From positions 1 through 58,343 of the forward strand of contig JAGLXL010000007.1 in NCBI GenBank assembly GCA_023132895.1: a stretch of 58,343 bases of DNA. Reading direction: 5' to 3'. This stretch comes from Nanobdellota archaeon (GTDB lineage: Archaea; Nanobdellota; Nanobdellia; Woesearchaeales; JAGLXL01). Under the pieces are notes generated by a model, which was not told the DNA's origin, searched no databases, and saw nothing but the letters and a program-made list of their open reading frames with translations. Shown in pieces: positions 50,382 through 57,971 of this stretch. The translations under genes were made by a program, and so were the position numbers. Position 1 is the stretch's first letter. The number at the start of each line of letters is the position of its first letter.

Positions 50382-51125
50382 TTATGGTTTGGCTATGTTC
50401 CACATAGCATTGAAAAAGTTTTTGTATGATTCTGCAATTTGCTTTGAAGTAATAATCACTGCGACTGGCGTCTCTTCAAAAGCCACTGTCAAAACATTAT
50501 CTCCAAAAATAATCACTCCAACAAGAGCATAGCCTGGGACAAAGCGATATTCTGGCTTGCTAAATTTAGCATAATACTCATATTTCTTAACCCGTTCCCT
50601 GGATTGTTCATTGGCAATTAGCTTCACCTTGTATCTCATCAAATCCCTTTTCTTTTGAAACTCTCTAAAAAATCTCTTTGTTTCTTCTAAATACTGTTCT
50701 TCAAAACCAGCTGCAAAGCCAATATATTCAGAACCCTTTGGCAAAACCTCTAAAATATGACTAAAAGCATTGTAAACTCCTTTCCACCCCAAATAAACTT
50801 GAGCTTCCTGCTTAACTTTGGCTAATTTCTGCTTCCTAATCAACTGTGGCACTAATTCTTCTATCTTCTTTTTCTTATCTTCAATAAATTTAATTAAAAA
50901 CTTTGGATCAGTCGCTGAAAAATACTTCCTTTTCCCTTTTAAAACAAAACTCACTAACCCCTGCTCAATTAACTGGTTTAAGGCATTATAAACCACAGAA
51001 TTCTGCAGCTTGGTTTTCTTAATTATCGGCCCAGAAGTGCTCTCGCCTAATTCCAATAAAGCCAAATAAACCTTGATCTGGGCATTAGTCAGCCCCACAT
51101 CCTCTAAAACTGTTACATCTACCAT
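50382..51125 (-). CDS. TrmB-family transcriptional regulator
   Basis: A 247-residue protein: winged helix 1-78 with recognition helix LQNSVVYNALNQLIEQG, coiled linker, and effector-like domain ending in IAESYKNFFNAMWNIAK. It is the nearest relative in the window of the 14256 protein. It lies upstream of the carbohydrate operon on the same strand and is divergent from the ligase-deacetylase pair, with the operator at 51159-51176. It may control both, but only the divergent side shows a site. Confidence 0.85.
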   Translation of the reverse strand: MVDVTVLEDVGLTNAQIKVYLALLELGESTSGPIIKKTKLQNSVVYNALNQLIEQGLVSFVLKGKRKYFSATDPKFLIKFIEDKKKKIEELVPQLIRKQKLAKVKQEAQVYLGWKGVYNAFSHILEVLPKGSEYIGFAAGFEEQYLEETKRFFREFQKKRDLMRYKVKLIANEQSRERVKKYEYYAKFSKPEYRFVPGYALVGVIIFGDNVLTVAFEETPVAVIITSKQIAESYKNFFNAMWNIAKP

Positions 51126-51158
51126 TTTACATTAAAATTAAGCCTAATATTTAAAACT

Positions 51159-51176
51159 TTCTCCAAAAAAGGAGAA
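51159..51176. promoter_or_regulatory. TrmB operator TTCTCC-A6-GGAGAA
   Basis: A 6-bp dyad flanked by TTTTAAATATTA for the minus strand and TGTTTATATG (51180-51189) for the plus strand. The block GGAGAATAAATGTTTATATG aligns base for base with GGAGAGTTAATGTTTAAATA after the 15010 dyad. Confidence 0.7.
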
Positions 51177-51223
51177 TAAATGTTTATATGGGTGTAAGTG
51201 TAACTACTATATAGGTGATAAAG

Positions 51224-52717
51224 ATGTCAATCGAAGAAAAAATCCTTAATATCCCTGAAAAAGAAGAATTTGTAGTTATCTACGATAATTTAGGAGAAAA
51301 AATAAAGAGTTATAGTACTTCAGATTTTATTACTGAAGCTAAAAAAGTTGCTTCTTTTCTAAGAAAACAAGGAATGGGTAAGGGAGATGTGGTCAGTGCT
51401 TTAATCCCAAACAGTTTTGAAAACTTAACTCTAGCTGCAGGCTCAATTTTAAATGGAAATATCTACGCTCCTCTAAATCCAAAAGAATGCCAGCAAGGAA
51501 TTGAAGAAAAATTAGATTTCCTTCAACCTAAACTAGTCATTGATGAAAAGAATAAAGCAGAATTTAAAGAAAAAATAAACCAAGAATCAGGCGATTTCAA
51601 ATCCAACATAAGTTATCAAACAGAGGATCCAGTTTTAATCCTTTGGTCATCCGGCACCACCGGCAAACCTAAACCTATAGCTCACACCTCTCGGATGATT
51701 GAGAATGGAACTGAAAATATTGTTAATTCCTTTGGTATCACCAAAGATTTTAACATGCTAGTTTCCCAATCACTTAACACTTGCGGTGGAATGGGTTTTT
51801 ATTTTTGGCCAGCCGTCTTCACTGGCTCTAAAACAGTCGTCCAAGAAGGTTTCAATTACTTTTCCATATTAAAAATAATCGAAAACGAAAAAATCAATTA
51901 CATAGAAACCGTACCCGACATCGCCAGATTTATTATCAACAGATACAATACTCCAGAAAGAATAGAAAAAGCTAAACAAAAATTATCTAGTTTAGATTAT
52001 CTTGTCTTTGGTGGTTCAAGAATTTCCAAACCAACCTATAAGATTTTAACAGAACGTTTTGGCTTAGACGGAGTTGTCGGCACTTCAGCTGGAGAAACTG
52101 AAAACTTCCTTATGTTTTGTTTGAATCATGGAGAAGACATCGATACTAATTCATGTGGAAAACTAATTACTAATCATCAAATTAAAATTATAGATGAGGA
52201 TGGAAACCCCCTTCCCGTCTTCAAAAGAGGGTATATTGCAAAGAAATCAAATTCATTATTTGATAGCCAATACTTAGATGGTAGGTTGCCAAAAATAATT
52301 GATGGATTTTATGTCTCTGGTGATATGGGCTACTTTGACAGGGAAGGGAATCTCTTCATCACTGGCAGAGAAACCCATGTTGCAACCGTCAAAAAAAGAA
52401 AATATCTCCCTCTTGATGTTGATAAGGTTGTCGAAAATACAGAGGGTGTTTTAGAAAGCGCCACTGGATTTGAAATAATGCCCAATGGTTATAAGATTAT
52501 ACATACTGTATACGTCAGAGATCCATTAAAAAAAGAAGAATTAGATTTTACTAAAGCAAGAAAAGAGTTACAAAGAAAATACCCAGTTTTAGCACAATAT
52601 CCTTGGAGCATTCTAGAAGTTGAATCATTCAAACCTTTTAGAAATCCAAGCGGCAAAGTAGATCCAAATCTAATACTAAACAAAAACCAATACCAAGGTG
52701 ATAAAAATGAAAAATGA
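51224..52717 (+). CDS. Adenylate-forming (ANL superfamily) acyl-CoA ligase-like enzyme
   Basis: From ATG 51224 497 residues. Motifs: A3 LILWSSGTTGKPKPIAHTSR, A5 region VGTSAGETENFLMF, A7/A8 VSGDMGYFDREGNLFITGRE, and the C-terminal catalytic Lys in NPSGKVDPN. The enzyme activates a carboxylate with ATP. The substrate is unknown; no carrier protein gene is adjacent. It is cotranscribed with a NodB-type deacetylase, overlapping it by 11 bases. Coding-strand base use differs from neighbours (more CCC, ACC, ATC), consistent with recent acquisition. Confidence 0.85.
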   Translation: MSIEEKILNIPEKEEFVVIYDNLGEKIKSYSTSDFITEAKKVASFLRKQGMGKGDVVSALIPNSFENLTLAAGSILNGNIYAPLNPKECQQGIEEKLDFLQPKLVIDEKNKAEFKEKINQESGDFKSNISYQTEDPVLILWSSGTTGKPKPIAHTSRMIENGTENIVNSFGITKDFNMLVSQSLNTCGGMGFYFWPAVFTGSKTVVQEGFNYFSILKIIENEKINYIETVPDIARFIINRYNTPERIEKAKQKLSSLDYLVFGGSRISKPTYKILTERFGLDGVVGTSAGETENFLMFCLNHGEDIDTNSCGKLITNHQIKIIDEDGNPLPVFKRGYIAKKSNSLFDSQYLDGRLPKIIDGFYVSGDMGYFDREGNLFITGRETHVATVKKRKYLPLDVDKVVENTEGVLESATGFEIMPNGYKIIHTVYVRDPLKKEELDFTKARKELQRKYPVLAQYPWSILEVESFKPFRNPSGKVDPNLILNKNQYQGDKNEK

Positions 52718-53459
52718 AAAATTCCCAATCTTATTAACCATCGACTTAGATGGTGCTACTGGTATGGAAAGTATCCATCCCAAAGAACACATCTTTTGGA
52801 CAGCTCAAGGAGAATATGGCCCAAGAGTTGGTGTCCATCGTATCCTGGAACTCTTAAAAAAAGAAAATGTCAAAGCCACCTTTTGCATTGTCGGTAAAGT
52901 TGCTGAACAATATCCAGAACTTATCAAAAAAATTAATGGTCAAGGCCACGAAATCGCTATCCATGGCTATCATCACAAACCTTATGTTGATATGACTGAA
53001 GAAGAGGAAAGAGAGGATATTATCAAAACAGCCCAATTGTTAGAAAGCCTTACTGGTAAAAAACCAGTCGGCAACCGAACTCCGCTTTGGAACCCTAGTC
53101 CAAGAACCATTAAAATCCTAGAAGAGCATGGTTTCAAATGGAACAGTGACTTCCTCAATGACGACATTCCTTACTTTCACCCAGAGTCAACTATCCTGGA
53201 AATTCCACCTTCAGCTGCTCTCAACGATTGGGCTCAATTAACCCAATTTAGATTAGCTCCCAAAGACATGAAAAAAGTCTGGTTTGATGAGTTTGACACT
53301 CTCTACAAAGAAGGAAAAAGTTTTGTCTTAACTCTACACCCTTTTGACATGGGTAGGCCTTCCCGATTGATTGTTCTTAGGGAACTAATTGAATACATTA
53401 AAAAACATGAAAACGCAGAATTCATGAGATGCATTGACTTAGTTAAACAACACCAATAA
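52707..53459 (+). CDS. Polysaccharide deacetylase (NodB/PuuE-like)
   Basis: From ATG 52707 250 residues. NodB fold: ILLTIDLDGATG (catalytic Asp region), HRILELLKKENVKATFCIVG, GHEIAIHGYHHKPY (metal His residues in HxxxH form), NRTPLWNPSPRTIKIL, and VLTLHPFDMG (final His). It is closest in style to the HpPgdA/PuuE branch, which includes deacetylases and amidohydrolases of cyclic imides. No signal peptide is seen, so it acts in the cytoplasm. Paired with an adenylate-forming enzyme under a TrmB operator. Confidence 0.85.
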   Translation: MKNEKFPILLTIDLDGATGMESIHPKEHIFWTAQGEYGPRVGVHRILELLKKENVKATFCIVGKVAEQYPELIKKINGQGHEIAIHGYHHKPYVDMTEEEEREDIIKTAQLLESLTGKKPVGNRTPLWNPSPRTIKILEEHGFKWNSDFLNDDIPYFHPESTILEIPPSAALNDWAQLTQFRLAPKDMKKVWFDEFDTLYKEGKSFVLTLHPFDMGRPSRLIVLRELIEYIKKHENAEFMRCIDLVKQHQ

Positions 53460-53474
53460 TTTTTTCTTTTTTTT

Positions 53475-54425
53475 TTAAAAACTAAACTTCCACACTTCAA
53501 CAGCAATAAAGGCAGCATAAATCCCGATCATTAACAAGCCATCTTTCCAGGTGATTCTTTTTCTTCTGAGGAAGAGGACAACTAAAGAAATACTGATGCC
53601 TAGGAAGAGGAAGGAACTCCAGGTTGTTTTGATAGACATTTCAATTGGTCTGATTAAGGCGACAATGCCGAAGAATAAAACTAATTCGTTTAAGATGCTG
53701 CCAAGAGCATCGCCAATGCCGATTTCCTGCTTGCCTTGGAGGACTGAACGGATGCCAATGGCAAAGTCATCAATGGCACTGCCAACTCCAATAATAGTGA
53801 GAGCGATAAAGAAGGTTGGAATTCGTGACATTTCAGCAATATTAATGGCGCCAATGACTAACCAACGGCCAGCCATGAGCATGGCTAATAAACTGCCGAG
53901 GAAGATTAAGGAATAACGCCAGATATCTTTGAAATGGACTTTTTCTTTGAGTTTGCCGATTTTCTTTTCCCGATGCCAGAGGAAGCCCATGTAAATGCCA
54001 TAACAGAGGATCAGGACAAGACCATCAATTCGGCCTAGTTTGCCGTCAAGAAATAAGGCAATGGGTAAAAGTAAAAGAACCCACATTAAAAATTTTGATT
54101 TTTCTAAAACGGGTGATTCAATCTTCATGTTTTTGCCAACAAGAGCAAGGATACCGATAAGCAAAGCCATGTGAACCATGTTATTACCGAGAATAGCACC
54201 AATCATCATTTCTTCATGACCAGCAAACAAGCCGCTTAAGGAACTGATGACTTCTGGCATAGAAGCAGCAACTGAAACAATAACCAGACCGGCAAGATAA
54301 TTGGAGAGGCCAAGTTTTTTAGCATAGCCAGAAACGCCATAAACAACGAGGTCAGCGGCTTTGAGAATAATAAACAAACTAACCAAAATAACAACTGTAT
54401 TGAAGGTCAAGGAGTAATAATCCAT
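53475..54425 (-). CDS. Calcium/cation antiporter family membrane protein (CaCA/YrbG-like)
   Basis: A 316-residue protein with about ten transmembrane helices in two halves. Alpha-repeat 1 is ASMPEVISSLSGLFAGHEE then IGAILGNNMVHMALLIG; alpha-repeat 2 is GVGSAIDDFAIGI then IGDALGSILNELVLFFG. In ordinary YrbG proteins these read GTSLPE and GSNIFN. Here repeat 2 has SAIDDF in place of TSLPE, so ion selectivity may differ. The gene lies after a family I structured element. Confidence 0.78.
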   Translation of the reverse strand: MDYYSLTFNTVVILVSLFIILKAADLVVYGVSGYAKKLGLSNYLAGLVIVSVAASMPEVISSLSGLFAGHEEMMIGAILGNNMVHMALLIGILALVGKNMKIESPVLEKSKFLMWVLLLLPIALFLDGKLGRIDGLVLILCYGIYMGFLWHREKKIGKLKEKVHFKDIWRYSLIFLGSLLAMLMAGRWLVIGAINIAEMSRIPTFFIALTIIGVGSAIDDFAIGIRSVLQGKQEIGIGDALGSILNELVLFFGIVALIRPIEMSIKTTWSSFLFLGISISLVVLFLRRKRITWKDGLLMIGIYAAFIAVEVWKFSF

Positions 54426-54474
54426 ACCTCAAGAAATGTAATTAGCCTATTTAAGATTTCCCCTTAATTACCTT

Positions 54475-54589
54475 TGTAGAAATCCTCTCGTTCGTAATGC
54501 TCCAATCGAACATAAAAACTAATGGAGCACCATAGTTGTCTTACGATTAGTAAATTTTACTCACTTGCCTATTGGCGAGGATTTCTACA
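54475..54589. repeat. Structured intergenic element, family I, copy 2
   Basis: TGTAGAAATCCTC (54475-54487) and GAGGATTTCTACA (54577-54589) are perfect 13-bp ends; the right end overlaps the gdhA stop codon. Inside TGCTCCA (54498-54504) pairs with TGGAGCA (54523-54529) across an 18-base loop. The following CATAGTTGT, ATTAG, TTT and CTCaCTTGCC pattern matches copy 1. The outer ends have the same length but a different sequence from copy 1, so pairing rather than sequence is kept. Confidence 0.7.
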
Positions 54590-55799
54590 CGCGGCCTCTT
54601 AATCTTTCGGCCTTGAGAATTCTCTCAATAGCCAGAACATAAGCTGCTGTTCTCATGTCTTTGCCAAGCTCCTGGTATTTGTGATAAAGTTCATCAAAGG
54701 CTTTGGTCATGGCTTTTTTGAGTTTAGACATGATTTCTGGTTTTTCCCAATAATGGCCAGTAATGTTCTGGATCCATTCGAAATAAGAGACAGTGACACC
54801 GCCGGCATTAGCTAAGATGTCTGGAATGACAATAATGGCTTTTTGATGCAAGAGATCGTCTGCTTCTGGAACAATCGGGCCATTGGCAAGTTCTAAAATG
54901 ATTTTAGCTTTAATGGTCTCTGCAATTTTTGGGGTGATGACGCTGCCTAAAGCTGCCGGGATAAGAACATCACATTCCAAGGCAAAGAGGTCTTCATTTG
55001 TGATTTGTTTTCCTAAACCAACCACGGTTTTGTTTTCTTGTTTGTGTTTGATTAAAGCTGAGATGTCAAATCCGTTTTCTTGATAAACAGCGCCCTGGCT
55101 ATCACTGACAGCAATGATTTTGTAACCAAGATCACCTAAAATCTGGGCAGCGTTCAGGCCAGCATTGCCAAAACCCTGGATGACTATTTTAGGATCTTGA
55201 ATATCAAGTTTTTTGATAAGTTCTTGAAGGACAAAAACACCGCCTTGGGCTGTGGCAATATCGCGGACAAGGCTGCCGCCTAATTCTAAAGGTTTGCCAG
55301 TAATCATGCCAGGTGCTTTTTGTTTTTTTATTTTTTCAAATTCATCTAACATCCAGGCCATGGTTTGAGCATTGGTATAAACATCTGGAGCAGGAATGTC
55401 TTTCCAAGGTCCGAGATGTTCTGAGAAGGCTTTGACATAATTACGGCTGAGTTCTTCGAGTTCTGCTTCAGAAAGTTCTTTGGGGTTGACGCGAACGCCA
55501 CCTTTAGCACCACCATAAGGAATGCCGACAACTGCGCACTTGAGGGACATCCAAAAAGCCAAGGCTTTGGTTTCATCTTCATCAACATCGTTGAAGAAAC
55601 GAATGCCACCTTTGGTCGGCCCTCGAGCATCATTGTATTGGACACGGTAAGCCGGATATGATTTTCCACCAGCCTGGATATTAGCTTGGTGGATTCTTTG
55701 CGGTGTTTTGAGAAGTTCTACTTCTTGATCATTGAGATTCATAACTGCTTTTATCTTTTCAATGTTCTTGAGAACGCCGTCAAAATAGTTTTCTGTCAT
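54585..55799 (-). CDS. gdhA: Glutamate dehydrogenase
   Basis: From ATG 55799 404 residues; a TTG at 55820 is less likely. Glu/Leu dehydrogenase motifs: RVQYNDARGPTKGGIRFFND, PYGGAKGGVRVNPKELSEAE (catalytic Lys), PAPDVYTNAQTMAWMLDEFE, dinucleotide site VIQGFGNAGLNAAQIL and LANGPIVPEADDLL. It converts glutamate and 2-oxoglutarate, connecting amino-acid and carbon metabolism. AAAGGAGG (55837-55844) stands upstream but is separated from the ATG by a hairpin. Confidence 0.95.
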   Translation of the reverse strand: MTENYFDGVLKNIEKIKAVMNLNDQEVELLKTPQRIHQANIQAGGKSYPAYRVQYNDARGPTKGGIRFFNDVDEDETKALAFWMSLKCAVVGIPYGGAKGGVRVNPKELSEAELEELSRNYVKAFSEHLGPWKDIPAPDVYTNAQTMAWMLDEFEKIKKQKAPGMITGKPLELGGSLVRDIATAQGGVFVLQELIKKLDIQDPKIVIQGFGNAGLNAAQILGDLGYKIIAVSDSQGAVYQENGFDISALIKHKQENKTVVGLGKQITNEDLFALECDVLIPAALGSVITPKIAETIKAKIILELANGPIVPEADDLLHQKAIIVIPDILANAGGVTVSYFEWIQNITGHYWEKPEIMSKLKKAMTKAFDELYHKYQELGKDMRTAAYVLAIERILKAERLRGRV

Positions 55800-55814
55800 A
55801 CTCAGTAAATGAAA

Positions 55815-55920
55815 CCTCAACCTTAATGTTGAGGTAACTTTCCTCCTTTTATTATATTGGTTTCCTTTACTGGTCGACCTCTCTCACTGGAAACCAATAT
55901 TTTGTTGGTGTGAGAGGTCA
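55815..55920 (-). promoter_or_regulatory. gdhA upstream region with hairpin and interleaved inverted repeats
   Basis: ATATTGGTTTCC (55854-55865) pairs with GGAAACCAATAT (55889-55900), perfect 12 bp. Within its loop GACCTCTCTCAC (55876-55887) pairs with GTGTGAGAGGTC (55909-55920) at 11 of 12 positions, giving an H-type pseudoknot order. CCTCAAC/GTTGAGG (55815-55834) is a separate hairpin next to the start. AATATAATAA (minus strand, about 55858-55849) may be the TATA box, in which case the interleaved arms would be DNA operators. Confidence 0.55.
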
Positions 55921-55941
55921 TTTTAAGAAAAAATAAAAAAA

Positions 55942-56985
55942 TTAGCAGCTACCTTCAGCTGCTCCTCCGGCTGCGTTTAATTCTTCATCGCATTCCTCTG
56001 GAGCTTCATTAAAAGCATCGCAGATTCCTGCTTTGTAGTTTTCTGGTGCTCTGCCGCCACTGTAACTAGCATCATTGATAAAGATTGATGGAGAGCCTTG
56101 AACCCCGAACTGTTGGTTGAGGAGAAGTTCTTTTTTCAACAAGAGTTCGCCTTTGTTTTCAAAGCAAGTTTCGACTTCTTCAACATCAATGCCAGCATAT
56201 TTAGCTGCATCTTTCCAGCAAGTTTCGATATCGCTTAAAGCACAATCAGCATTGATTTTGTTGACATATTTCCACCATTTTTCTGGTGTGCTGTCATAAA
56301 TACACAATTGTCTGACACCTTCATTTAGTTCATTGATGCCGTGCATAGAGCAATACTGCTCTTCTTCATCAAAGCAGTAATCTTCCCAAGCTCCTCCTCG
56401 GTTAGTAGCATAATTGTTGTAGATGACAAAGTGCGGTTCAAATTCAACAATATCACCAAGAAGTTCTAAAGCTGGGCCAAGTCCGGCTTCTGCCTGCTGG
56501 CCATAAGGGCAATAAGTCATGACAAACATTTTGACAGTTGGTGTGTCTGATTTTGGAACTTCAGTTGTAGGTGGAGCTGCGGCAGCAGCAGTTGGGGAAT
56601 TAGCAATTTGCTCTTCTAATTCTTCAAGGACATAGCCTTGTGGAAAAAAGATTTCTCCATCTTTAGTTAAGTAAGAAGTGAATTCCTGTCCAAGAACAGA
56701 TAATTTAATTTGATAGATTCCATTCATTTCTTGAATATCATTTAGTTCTGCGGTTGTGCCTGGCTGCATTAAATTCTCATTGACAAAAGTTAGCATTTTA
56801 TTTCCAGCGTCAGCTGTAGAAAGCCCGGTTATGCCACCTTTTGGTGAACTAACATTAAAATAAAGAGAGACAGCCAAAATAATGACTAAGACTAAAGAAA
56901 TATACGGCCAAAAATTGGTTTTTTTCTTTGTTTTATGATGTTTTGTTTCGTGATGAGTTTCTTTGTGTTCGTTTTTTTCTTCCAT
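55942..56985 (-). CDS. Membrane-anchored DsbA-like thioredoxin-fold protein
   Basis: A 347-residue protein: a His/Lys-rich cytoplasmic start (1-26), one transmembrane anchor (about 27-46), a small linker domain, an Ala/Pro spacer (about 130-145), and a DsbA-like domain (150-335). The active site reads MTYCPYGQQAE, so the second Cys of CxxC is Gly; the cis-Pro loop VQGSPSIFIN is present. Eight further Cys in the insert may form disulfides. It resembles GILT/DsbA-type reductases of archaea. It may work with the DsbD-like protein at 1518. Confidence 0.8.
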   Translation of the reverse strand: MEEKNEHKETHHETKHHKTKKKTNFWPYISLVLVIILAVSLYFNVSSPKGGITGLSTADAGNKMLTFVNENLMQPGTTAELNDIQEMNGIYQIKLSVLGQEFTSYLTKDGEIFFPQGYVLEELEEQIANSPTAAAAAPPTTEVPKSDTPTVKMFVMTYCPYGQQAEAGLGPALELLGDIVEFEPHFVIYNNYATNRGGAWEDYCFDEEEQYCSMHGINELNEGVRQLCIYDSTPEKWWKYVNKINADCALSDIETCWKDAAKYAGIDVEEVETCFENKGELLLKKELLLNQQFGVQGSPSIFINDASYSGGRAPENYKAGICDAFNEAPEECDEELNAAGGAAEGSC

Positions 56986-57051
56986 AAAAATTACCCCCAG
57001 TGTAATATTTAAATCATTGAGTTTATTTATATATTTTACTAAACTCCAGGA

Positions 57052-57765
57052 CTATCTTCTGTGGTGATGGTTTTTAGAAATTGTCCTTTCTTTGAGAATA
57101 AGACCATCCTTTAAATGGATGACCCGGTGAGCATAATCAACAAGATGGAGATCGTGAGTAACCATAACAATAGTTTTGCCTTGCTTAAAATGCAACTCTC
57201 CCAACAATTCCATGATTTGCTTGCCGCTTTTGCTATCGAGATTTCCAGTGGGCTCGTCAGCTAAAATCATATCAGGATTATTAGCTAAGGAACGGGCAAT
57301 AGCAACTCTTTGCTGCTGGCCGCCTGACAATTCATTTGGTTTGTGGTTCATTCTATCGCCTAGACCAACCAGATGTAAAAGTTTGGTAGCACGGGCTTTT
57401 CTTTTTTGTTCAGGTATGCCTTGAAAAATCATAGGCAGCATGACATTGCCTAAAGCATCTAAATTAGTAATAAGGTTAAATTGCTGAAAGATAAAACCAA
57501 TTTTTCTGCCTCTGACATGAGCTAGGGCTGATTCTGACATTTTAGCAATGTCTCTGTTTTCCAGAAAGATACGGCCTTCAGTAGGTATATCTAAAGCACC
57601 AATCAGATTCATTAAAGTTGATTTGCCACAACCACTAGGACCTACCAAAGCCATGAATTCTCCTTTTTTGACTTCTAAGCTGATGCCTCTAACTGCATGT
57701 ACTTGGACATCTTCGCCAATAACATAGGTTTTGACGACATTATCTAATCTGATTATGTTTTTCAT
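57052..57765 (-). CDS. ABC transporter ATP-binding protein, MacB/LolD type
   Basis: A 237-residue ATPase: Walker A GPSGCGKST, Q-loop FIFQQFNLI, signature LSGGQQQRVAIARSLA, Walker B MILADEPTGNLDS, and switch His in MVTHDLHL. This subgroup works with FtsX-like permeases that expel peptides, lipoproteins or drugs by mechanotransmission. The permease gene lies immediately upstream across a 206-base palindrome-rich spacer. Confidence 0.94.
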   Translation of the reverse strand: MKNIIRLDNVVKTYVIGEDVQVHAVRGISLEVKKGEFMALVGPSGCGKSTLMNLIGALDIPTEGRIFLENRDIAKMSESALAHVRGRKIGFIFQQFNLITNLDALGNVMLPMIFQGIPEQKRKARATKLLHLVGLGDRMNHKPNELSGGQQQRVAIARSLANNPDMILADEPTGNLDSKSGKQIMELLGELHFKQGKTIVMVTHDLHLVDYAHRVIHLKDGLILKERTISKNHHHRR

Positions 57766-57779
57766 GAATTTTCACTCCG

Positions 57780-57960
57780 TTCTAATTCACTTACTTGCGC
57801 TCACGGAAAACGCCATAAATTGCTTCGCAATTTAATATCTCTGTTCGGCAAGTTTTGGAAAACTAAGTTTTCCAAACCGTTGAAAACCAGAGGTTTTCAT
57901 AAGTTTCATTATTCGTACCTCAAGGTCTGTCACTCACAGATGTTCGTTCCTTGACATTAG
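57780..57960. repeat. Cluster of short-loop hairpins between permease and ATPase genes
   Basis: The spacer 57766-57971 contains AAATTGC-TTC-GCAATTT (57817-57833), TTTGGAAAAC-TAA-GTTTTCCAAA (57854-57876), GAAAACC-AGA-GGTTTTC (57882-57898) and TCTGT-N5-ACAGA (57925-57939) inside TCAAGG/CCTTGA. Three consecutive perfect stems have three-base loops. No gene is visible. Confidence 0.6.
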
Positions 57961-57971
57961 CGATTCTCATT

